DNA of 19,995 bases. It comes from an uncultured Bacteroidales bacterium (lineage in GTDB: Bacteria; Bacteroidota; Bacteroidia; Bacteroidales; P3). Below are positions 14,434 to 19,995 of this stretch, in pieces. Below the pieces are notes generated by a model. It was not told where the DNA came from and did no database searches. It was given only the letters and a program-made list of their open reading frames with translations. The position numbers and the translations under genes are program-made. The DNA lies in contig CALEFF010000041.1 in assembly GCA_937876865.1 (NCBI GenBank), positions 1 through 19,995 of the forward strand, written 5' to 3'. Each line of letters starts with the position of its first letter. Within the stretch, counting starts at the first letter, position 1.

Positions 14434-14464
14434 TTTGGAAATTCAATAAGTAGTCGTATATTTG
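14434..14464 (+). promoter_or_regulatory. promoter of the peptide transporter gene
   Basis: TTTG (14434-14437) and TATATTTG (14457-14464) with 19 bp between them match the Bacteroidota promoter consensus, followed by the common CACAC. The leader to the ATG at 14516 would be about 45 nt. The 143-bp gap also holds the divergent ruvC promoter. Confidence 0.72.
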
Positions 14465-14515
14465 CACACTAAAAATTAGAAAATAGTAATAATTAATAAC
14501 AAAAAAAGAAAAAAA

Positions 14516-16216
14516 ATGGGAGAATTCTTTCAAAACTTATGGTTAAACAATCGACAATTAGTATTCCTTGTGGGAATTTTAATTGTTATTTTGCCTTTTG
14601 TTATATTTTATGTAATTAAGGCAAGAAAAGAACACCCAAAAGGACTTATATCTGCTGCTCTTAGCAATATGGGTGAAAGATTTGGGTATTACATTATGAA
14701 CGCTGTATTATTGTTGTTCATATGTTCTAAATTTGGTATAAGCGATGACGCTGCTGGTTGGATTTATGCCGTATTTTATTTCTTGATTTACGTGCTTAGT
14801 TTACCAGGAGGTATTATTGCTGACCGTTTACAAAATTACAAAGGAACGATTATGGCAGGTCTTCTTGTAATGGCATTAGGATATGGCTTGCTTTCTATTC
14901 CTATTTTTAGTGATGCAACTGTTTTCGCAGGCAATGCAAGTATTACTTGGGTGCTTGTGTTTACATGTTTTGCACTTTTACTTATTGCTTTCGGAAACGG
15001 ATTGTTTAAAGGAAACTTACAAGCAATCGTTGGTCAAATGTATGACAATTTTGAAGCAGAAGCTGCAAAAAAAGGTGAAGAAGAACTTGTAAAAGCAAAA
15101 GGTAAACGTGATACAGGTTTCCAAATATTCTATGTTTTCATAAATTTAGGAGGGGTAATAGCACCTTTCGTTGCACCAATGTTAAGAGAATGGTGGTTGA
15201 AAACAAAAGATCTTATGTACAATTCAGATTTACCACGTTTATGCCATCAATATATTGACCAAAGAGCGTCAATGAGTGAACAAGATATGGCGAATCTTGA
15301 AACTTTAACTCAACAAGTTCAAATGAATCCACAACCTTTGGTTGGAGAACAATTAGTAACTTTCTGTGATAATTATCTTAATATATTTAATACAGGAGTT
15401 CACTATTCATTTATTGCTTCAGTTGCGGCTATGTTAGTGTCTTTAATCATATTTATGCTAACTAAGAAAATTTATCCTAACCCTACAAAGAAAGAAAAGA
15501 AAGAAGTAGAATCTTATACAGCAGAAGAAAAACTTGCAAATGCAAAAGAAATTAAGCAACGTTTATATGCGTTGTTTGCAGTGTTAATTGTGGCAGTATT
15601 TTTCTGGTTCTCATTCCACCAAAATGGACAATCACTTTCTGTTTTTGCAAGAGACTTCGTTTCAACAAAAGGGGTTGCTCCTGAAGTTTGGCAATGTATA
15701 AATCCATTATTTGTTATCCTTTTAACACCTGTTATTATGTGGATGTTTGCTGCACTTTCAAGAAAAGGAAAAGAAGTTTCTACTCCACGAAAGATAGCAA
15801 TCGGTATGTTTATAGCAGCTTGTGCTTACATATTCTTAACAATCATTGCGATAATTCAAAATTATCCTTCTGGAGAAGAGTTTAAGGGATTAGCAGATAC
15901 AGTAAAAGAATCAATGAAATCAAGTCCTGCAATTTTGATTTTAACATATTTCTTCTTAACAGTTGCAGAGTTGTTTATTTCTCCACTTGGATTGTCATTT
16001 GTATCAAAAGTTGCTCCAAAACATTTGCAAGGTATTTGTCAAGGTCTTTGGTTGTCAGCAACAGCTATAGGAAATTTATTTATAGCATTAGGAGTTACAA
16101 TGTTGAATAGTTTCCCTTATCAATGGCAATGTTGGGCAGTATTCGCAGGATTCTGCTTAATTTCAATGGGAGTTATGCTTGGAATGGTAAAATGGCTTGA
16201 AAAAGTTACTAAATAG
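14516..16216 (+). CDS. proton-dependent oligopeptide transporter (POT/PTR2 family)
   Basis: A 566-residue inner-membrane major-facilitator protein predicted to import di- and tripeptides with protons. The family's proton-coupling E-x-x-E-R-F-x-Y-Y region on the first core helix appears as N-M-G-E-R-F-G-Y-Y (51-59), with the first glutamate position replaced by Asn. It is preceded by an additional N-terminal hydrophobic segment (about 15-35). Many further membrane spans follow (Y-A-V-F-Y-F-L-I-Y-V-L-S-L-P-G-G and others). A hydrophilic stretch at about 225-290 is longer than a simple loop. The late segment L-T-Y-F-F-L-T-V-A-E-L-F-I-S-P-L-G matches the conserved C-terminal-half motif. It is a monocistronic unit with its own promoter and terminator. 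The substrate could be narrower than general peptides. Confidence 0.88.
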   Translation: MGEFFQNLWLNNRQLVFLVGILIVILPFVIFYVIKARKEHPKGLISAALSNMGERFGYYIMNAVLLLFICSKFGISDDAAGWIYAVFYFLIYVLSLPGGIIADRLQNYKGTIMAGLLVMALGYGLLSIPIFSDATVFAGNASITWVLVFTCFALLLIAFGNGLFKGNLQAIVGQMYDNFEAEAAKKGEEELVKAKGKRDTGFQIFYVFINLGGVIAPFVAPMLREWWLKTKDLMYNSDLPRLCHQYIDQRASMSEQDMANLETLTQQVQMNPQPLVGEQLVTFCDNYLNIFNTGVHYSFIASVAAMLVSLIIFMLTKKIYPNPTKKEKKEVESYTAEEKLANAKEIKQRLYALFAVLIVAVFFWFSFHQNGQSLSVFARDFVSTKGVAPEVWQCINPLFVILLTPVIMWMFAALSRKGKEVSTPRKIAIGMFIAACAYIFLTIIAIIQNYPSGEEFKGLADTVKESMKSSPAILILTYFFLTVAELFISPLGLSFVSKVAPKHLQGICQGLWLSATAIGNLFIALGVTMLNSFPYQWQCWAVFAGFCLISMGVMLGMVKWLEKVTK

Positions 16217-16251
16217 TAATTGTTAGTTTTTTTATCAAAAATAAATTTTTT

Positions 16252-16296
16252 CAAAAGAGGTTGAATTTTTATGGGTTCAACCTCTTTTGTTTTTTT
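16252..16296 (+). terminator. peptide transporter terminator
   Basis: CAAAAGAGGTTGAA (16252-16265) pairs perfectly with TTCAACCTCTTTTG (16276-16289) around a 10-nt loop, followed by seven T. The T run sits directly in front of the S4 gene's promoter box. Confidence 0.88.
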
Positions 16297-16305
16297 ATAT
16301 TTGTG

Positions 16306-16313
16306 TATATTTG
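16306..16313 (+). promoter_or_regulatory. S4-DUF5606 promoter -7 box
   Basis: TATATTTG matches TAnnTTTG and lies 21 nt before the ATG at 16335. The nearest upstream TTTG (16286-16289) is only 16 bp away and belongs to the preceding terminator arm. Confidence 0.55.
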
Positions 16314-16334
16314 CAAACTCTAAAAAATAGGATT

Positions 16335-16544
16335 ATGGATTTTGAATTGAGAGAAGACCAAGATTTTATTACTTTAATACAATTATTGAAGGCTGTTGGC
16401 GTTTCTTATAATGGTGCAGAGGCTCAACGTATGGTTGTAGAGGAATTGGTGAGTTTGAATGGAGAATTGGAGACTCGCAAGCGTGCAAAGATAAGAAGGG
16501 GAGATGTGGTTAAGGTTTTTGAAACAGAAATAAAGATTAAATAG
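16335..16544 (+). CDS. small S4-domain RNA-binding protein
   Basis: A 69-residue protein consisting of a single S4 RNA-binding fold, similar to the YbcJ/S4-like family: F-I-T-L-I-Q-L-L-K-A-V-G-V (9-21), then the S4 signature L-V-S-L-N-G-E-L-E-T-R-K-R (37-49) and R-R-G-D-V-V (53-58). The frame is open upstream to 16287, but the -7 box at 16306-16313 lies inside that extension and homology starts at M-D-F-E-L, so ATG 16335 is used. S4 proteins of this size bind structured RNA, often ribosomal; the exact RNA partner is unknown. DUF5606 follows 24 nt downstream, probably in the same transcript. Confidence 0.87.
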   Translation: MDFELREDQDFITLIQLLKAVGVSYNGAEAQRMVVEELVSLNGELETRKRAKIRRGDVVKVFETEIKIK

Positions 16545-16568
16545 TAAAACTAATAAACAGAAAAGAAA

Positions 16569-16967
16569 ATGGATTTAAGTACAATTCTATCAATCTCGGG
16601 AAAACCTGGATTATACAAGTTAATATCTCAAACTAAAACAGGAGCGTTAGTTGAATCCTTATTAGACTCAAAGCGTTATCCTGCATTCTCAAACGAAAAA
16701 ATATCTTCTTTGGCAGATATTAGCATTTTTACAATCGATGATGATATTTCTCTGCAAGAAGCTCTTCAAGCAATTTATAGAAAAGAAAATGGAGGAGAGT
16801 GTATCAATCACAAAGCACCAGAAAACGAAATAATAGCCTATATGAAAGAGGTTTTACCAAATTTTGACGAAGAAAGAGTTTACGTTTCTGATATGAGAAA
16901 ACTTTTTTCTTGGTATAATCTTTTAAATTCTAAACAACTTATAGATTTAGAAACAGAAGAGGAATAA
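16569..16967 (+). CDS. DUF5606-family protein
   Basis: A 132-residue protein of a conserved Bacteroidota family of unknown function. The N-terminus, with I-L-S-I-S-G-K-P-G-L-Y-K-L (6-18) followed by V-E-S-L-L-D-S-K-R (28-36), is its hallmark. A middle segment predicts a small beta-rich domain (I-S-I-F-T-I-D-D-D, 51-59). A helical part ends with L-P-N-F-D-E-E-R-V-Y-V-S-D-M-R-K-L-F-S-W-Y (94-114), and the tail is acidic. There is no signal peptide, so it is cytosolic. It lies 24 nt after the S4 gene and ends in a bidirectional terminator. The S4 pairing hints at an RNA or translation role, which is inference only. Confidence 0.85.
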   Translation: MDLSTILSISGKPGLYKLISQTKTGALVESLLDSKRYPAFSNEKISSLADISIFTIDDDISLQEALQAIYRKENGGECINHKAPENEIIAYMKEVLPNFDEERVYVSDMRKLFSWYNLLNSKQLIDLETEEE

Positions 16968-16974
16968 AATATTT

Positions 16975-17042
16975 CTTTGATTTAAAAAAATAATCCTTTG
17001 ATTTAATTTTTTATTTCAAAGGATTATTTTTTTGTTTCTTTG
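16975..17042. repeat. CTTTG/CAAAG motifs in exact 21-bp phase (third locus)
   Basis: CTTTG starts at 16975, 16996 and 17038, and the inverted CAAAG starts at 17017: consecutive steps of exactly 21 bp. The context is T- and A-rich as at 5251-5292 and 13726-13793. The second and third copies are the arms of the terminator at 16984-17033. Confidence 0.65.
16984..17033. terminator. bidirectional terminator between DUF5606 gene and gldD
   Basis: AAAAAAATAATCCTTTGA (16984-17001) and TCAAAGGATTATTTTTTT (17016-17033) form a perfect 18-bp inverted repeat with a 14-nt loop. Because the stem ends in A7/T7, it supplies a U run on either strand and serves both convergent genes. Confidence 0.85.
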
Positions 17043-17046
17043 CTTT

Positions 17047-17640
17047 TTATTTTCTCCACCTTAGACTTGTAATCATATAGTCAATATCGGTTTTTAATCT
17101 TCTTATATATGTAGAGAGGGAATCATTATTTGGTGCGGTTTTGCAGTGTAGTGCTAAACGGATGAAATGATTTGTGCTATCGGTTAGATAAAATTGATAA
17201 GGTGATACTACTTGACTACCTCTTATTTCAAACAATGTTCCGTAAACTCTTTGTTCGGGATTGCTATATTGTTGTTCTATTATTCCGGAAGAGAACTTTT
17301 TGTGTCTGTCTAAAAAAGTATAGCAATCGTTTATCATATATGCCAAAGAAGAATCTGCTTTTAACGGAATATAACTAACGTTTGCCTCAAATCCGTATTT
17401 ATCAAAATTTATGTTAAACCATTTATCACCTTTTTTTTCAGTGTTTACTCTTGTTATCTTGCCATAATCGGGCATTTGAAATGTGAATGGAAAATCTTTT
17501 TCATCAACCAAAGAATATATGGGTTGAGTTGTATCTAATAATAGATAGGTTTTTGGTTTTGGAATAGGAGGTTCTTCACTGCAAGAAATAAAAAATGCAG
17601 ATAAAAGCAACAAAACGAATATTTTTAGTGTCTTATACAT
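17047..17640 (-). CDS. gldD: gliding motility/type IX secretion lipoprotein GldD
   Basis: A 197-residue lipoprotein: a hydrophobic signal (about 4-19) ends in a lipobox with Cys20 (F-I-S-C). The mature part opens with P-K-P-K-T-Y. It carries the family segments W-F-N-I-N-F-D-K-Y-G (74-83), V-Y-G-T-L-F-E-I-R-G, and the strongly conserved Q-F-Y-L-T-D-S-T-N-H-F-I-R, and ends D-I-D-Y-M-I-T-S-L-R-W. In Flavobacterium johnsoniae GldD is needed for gliding and type IX secretion; its biochemical role is not settled. It is oriented away from, and adjacent to, a surface protein gene, and the window also holds a clear type IX substrate. Many gut Bacteroidota have the secretion system without gliding, so motility cannot be assumed. 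Confidence 0.88.
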   Translation of the reverse strand: MYKTLKIFVLLLLSAFFISCSEEPPIPKPKTYLLLDTTQPIYSLVDEKDFPFTFQMPDYGKITRVNTEKKGDKWFNINFDKYGFEANVSYIPLKADSSLAYMINDCYTFLDRHKKFSSGIIEQQYSNPEQRVYGTLFEIRGSQVVSPYQFYLTDSTNHFIRLALHCKTAPNNDSLSTYIRRLKTDIDYMITSLRWRK

Positions 17641-17654
17641 AAGTAATTTTTTGG

Positions 17655-17662
17655 CAAAGATA
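17655..17662 (-). promoter_or_regulatory. gldD promoter -7 box
   Basis: On the minus strand this reads TATCTTTG, matching TAnnTTTG, 14 nt before the ATG at 17640. The leader would be under 10 nt. A -33 TTTG is not evident. Confidence 0.5.
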
Positions 17663-17669
17663 AGAATTA

Positions 17670-17701
17670 TTTGGCTAATTCTAAAATTTGTCTTAATTTA
17701 G
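17670..17701 (+). promoter_or_regulatory. promoter of the choice-of-anchor L gene
   Basis: TTTG (17670-17673) and TAATTTAG (17694-17701) are 20 bp apart. The second element differs from TAnnTTTG at one position. The start site would be near 17707, about 20 nt before the ATG. It is back to back with the gldD promoter in an 87-bp gap. Confidence 0.5.
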
Positions 17702-17727
17702 CAGATTGAAACTTAAAGAAAAAAGAT

Positions 17728-19520
17728 ATGAAAAAAGTACTTTTATTGATAATTTGTTTGCTTCCATGTATGGCATATTCTCAAATAAGCGTAACCTCAG
17801 CCAATGGACAAAATGTAAAAGACTTATTGGAAACTCATTTCTTAGGAGGTGGTATTGAGATTAGTAATGTTCGTTTTAATGGACAAAATGTTGTAAATAG
17901 TAATCAAATAGGTTTTTTTACAAATCCTAATACTGCTTCGCCAAATGTTGGTCTTGCCTCAGGGATAGTTATGGCATCTGGCAATTGTGTGGAAATGTAT
18001 AATTCTAGTAGTTCTGCGTCTCCTGCTTCTGATGGACGGGACCGATCTCTTGCGTTGGCTTATGCTTTATCAAATTTTGGAATGTCTAATGCGTCGTTGA
18101 ATGATGTTGCAGTTCTTCAATTTGATTTTGTTGCTTCGGGAGAGTATGTAAAGTTTGATTATGTCTTTGCTTCTAACGAATATACAGGCTATGTATGTTC
18201 TAATTTTAATGATGTTTTTGGATTTTTTATTTCAGGACCATACGATGAACAAGGGAATCCGGTTAATGAGGGAATACCATATCAATATAGAAATATAGCA
18301 GTTATTCCAGGCACAACAACTCCTGTTATGATAAATACAGTTAATTGTGGGCAATGTAATAGTAGTGGTAGTAATAATTATGAATTAACCAATTCGGAGT
18401 GGTTTGAAACTAGTTGTAATACGGCAGGATATACAAAAGTTCTTTCAACAGAGGAAGTTTATGTTGTGCCATGTTATAAATATAAATTAGAGTTGGCAAT
18501 TTGTGATGTTACGGATCACGCTCTTAATTCTTGTGTATTTTTAGGAGCGGGCTCGTTTAAGGTTGATGAGTATTCACTTAAGGAAATGATACCACCAACA
18601 GGCGTAGGAACAGCCTATGTTAAAGGTTGTGATTCCGATACTATCACAATGACAATAAATCGTCCTGCTTTGGAAAATGAACAACACGTGTTAAATTTCT
18701 TTGGTACAGCAGTAGAAGGAGAAGACTTTGAATTGTTAGACTTAAATGGTAATCCAGCAGGTAGAACCCTTACTTTTATGGAAGGAGATACCTCTGCATC
18801 TATTATTATAAAGTTTAAAAATCACCCAACAGACATAGGTGGCGAAACACTTGAATTAGGTATAGCAACAGAGTTTATTAACGATTGTGCACAAATAGAT
18901 ACTATTCAATTTAATATTACAACACCTCAACTTTTAGAATATACAATAAGTGAAGATGTAATATATTGTGAAAACGAATTACCTAAGAATGAAAATGTAG
19001 AAATCAATATAACAGGAGCAATAGGTGGAATAACATACGAATGGTCAGCCGGCGTAACTCCAGACCAAGCAAGCAATACGGTAGGTATAACCCAACCAAC
19101 CACAATTTATATAACAGCGACAGATGGTTGCGAAAGGGAAATAAAAGACTCAGTAACTTTCAAAGTACAAGGAGCTACAGTATCAGCAAGCGTAGACAAA
19201 CGCTTTATTTGTGAAGGAGAAGTAGTTCAACTTACTTCCACAGAAGCAGTAGAATATGCTTGGACTTCCTCAGTAGAAGACCTATTACTACCAGATAATA
19301 ATACAATAAAAACCCCACAAGCTCAACCAACCGCAAGCAGTATTTACACCGTAACAATAGTAGATGAAAACGGTTGTATTGCAAGCGACACAGTAAATGT
19401 AGTAGTAGTACCGGCCATAGACGCACAATTATACCTTACTCCAACACGAACAAGTGTTTTAAATACACAAATACGCTTTGAAGACCGAACACAAGGCTCA
19501 TATTCAAGAGAATGGGACTA
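17728..19520 (+). CDS. secreted choice-of-anchor L and Ig/PKD-like surface protein, 3'-truncated by a chimeric junction
   Basis: Signal peptide about 1-19 (M-A-Y-S-Q). Residues about 20-285 are a choice-of-anchor L domain, with G-I-V-M-A-S-G, the F-D-Y-V-F-A-S-N-E-Y segment, F-G-F-F-I-S-G-P, and the A-V-I-P-G-T-T-T-P-V segment ending V-N-C-G. A Calx-beta-like stretch follows (about 288-400). Two Ig-like repeats then contain C-E-N-E-L-P...Y-E-W-S and C-E-G-E-V-V...Y-A-W-T. The start of a PKD-like domain is at about 575-597 (F-E-D-R-T-Q-G-S-Y-S-R-E-W-D). In that domain F-G-D-G should follow, but the frame passes into glyA instead with no stop before the window end. The true protein probably continues with more repeats and a type IX sorting domain. 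It is likely exported to the cell surface; ligand unknown. Confidence 0.82.
19498..19520. other. chimeric junction between surface-protein gene and glyA
   Basis: The stretch beginning TATTCAAGAGAATGGGAC (19501-19518) encodes Y-S-R-E-W-D. This is expected both in a PKD domain (before F-G-D-G) and in Bacteroidota GlyA (Y-S-R-E-W-D-Y). On either side, identity, codon use and GC change abruptly (60-base lines counted by hand: 35% GC at 19261-19320, 55% at 19561-19620). This is a typical place for a false assembly join. Confidence 0.85.
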
Positions 19521-19995
19521 TGCCCGCATGCGTGAAATCGCCGACAAGGTGGGAGCGATCCTCTGGATAGACATGGCTCATACAGCAGGACTCATCGCAG
19601 CGGGACTCCTCAGCAATCCTGTCAAGTATGCCCACATAGTGACTTCGACGACCCACAAGACTCTCCGCGGTCCTCGTGGAGGTATCATCCTCCTCGGAAA
19701 GGATTTCGATAACCCTTGGGGCCTCAAGACTCCTAAGGGCGTGGTCAAGAAGATGTCTCAGATCCTCAACTCAAGCGTATTCCCAGGCGTACAGGGCGGT
19801 CCGCTCGAGCACTGCATCGCAGCAAAGGCAGTTTCATTCTATGAAGCTCTCCAGCCGGAGTTCAAGGAATACCAGAAGCAGGTGGTGAGCAACGCTGCAG
19901 CTATGGCAGAGGCGTTCAAGTCAAGAGGATACAAGATCGTGTCAGGCGGCACTGACAACCATCTCCTCCTCATAGACCTCCGCACCAAGTTCCCT
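19499..19995 (+). CDS. glyA: serine hydroxymethyltransferase, internal fragment
   Basis: About 165 residues from the middle of GlyA, the PLP enzyme that interconverts serine and glycine and charges tetrahydrofolate with a one-carbon unit. The fragment includes the D-M-A-H-T-A-G-L segment, the PLP-lysine motif T-T-H-K-T-L-R-G-P-R-G-G, F-P-G-V-Q-G-G-P-L-E-H and the S-G-G-T-D-N-H segment. The N-terminal third is absent and the C-terminus is cut by the window. Leucine is mainly CTC and GC is about 55%, unlike every other gene here. It is in frame with the surface protein only by the accident of the junction; a real fusion would have an incomplete enzyme core. It probably comes from a different Bacteroidota genome. 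Confidence 0.92.

Noticed and set aside
16287..16334. 16-residue N-terminal extension of the S4 protein
   Set aside because: The extension covers the promoter box and part of the terminator, and it has no similarity to S4 proteins.
17728..19995. A genuine adhesin-serine hydroxymethyltransferase fusion protein
   Set aside because: The GlyA part begins in mid-domain, lacks its N-terminal third, and differs sharply in GC and codon use. The seam coincides with a short sequence natural to both genes.

Overview
The authentic core of this window is an AT-rich Bacteroidota (Bacteroidetes) chromosome, probably an uncultured Bacteroidales or Flavobacteriia relative. The evidence is gldD (a type IX secretion/gliding lipoprotein), a long secreted protein with a type IX C-terminal sorting domain, a choice-of-anchor L surface protein, a DUF5606 gene (known only from this phylum), and promoters of the TAnnTTTG type used by the phylum's primary sigma factor. 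Housekeeping genes are trpS, yebC, rsmI, ruvC, a POT-family peptide transporter and a small S4-domain RNA-binding gene.

Layout. 1-476: 3' part of deoC with a strong terminator (570-630). About 610-4926, minus strand: a tightly packed three-gene restriction-modification-like cassette. In transcription order it encodes a short methylase-fold protein without the catalytic NPPY, an Eco57I-type N6-adenine methylase with NPPY, and a fusion of a T5orf172 (GIY-YIG-like) domain to a superfamily 2 helicase. 4927-5643: a 0.7 kb gene-free region holding a palindrome at the cassette's start codon, an 84-nt nested inverted repeat, a candidate minus-strand promoter, 21-bp AT-rich repeats, an array of five imperfect palindromes at exactly 22-bp spacing, and a good plus-strand promoter. 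5644-11142: a 1832-residue type IX substrate built of alternating fibronectin III and choice-of-anchor J modules. 11233-13716: trpS-yebC, then rsmI. 13796-14371: ruvC (minus). 14516-16216: peptide transporter. 16335-16967: S4 gene plus DUF5606 gene. 17047-17640: gldD (minus). 17728 to about 19520: choice-of-anchor L/Ig-PKD surface protein.

Both ends look chimeric. At about 19500-19520 the surface-protein reading frame passes in frame into the middle of glyA (serine hydroxymethyltransferase), with a jump from about 35% to about 55% GC; the seam is a short stretch that both genes would share. At about 612-630 the deoC side (about 46-48% GC) meets the AT-rich helicase inside a purine/pyrimidine stretch that could also be shared, and the last ~49 codons of the helicase frame are the antisense of deoC downstream DNA. 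Assembly chimeras are the simplest explanation. deoC and glyA should not be assigned to the core organism without read support.

The most unusual non-coding signals are (i) the five-copy 22-bp iteron array upstream of the giant surface protein and (ii) CTTTG/CAAAG motifs at exact 21-bp phase in three separate intergenic regions (5251-5292, 13726-13793, 16975-17042), two of which also form the bidirectional terminators of convergent gene pairs.
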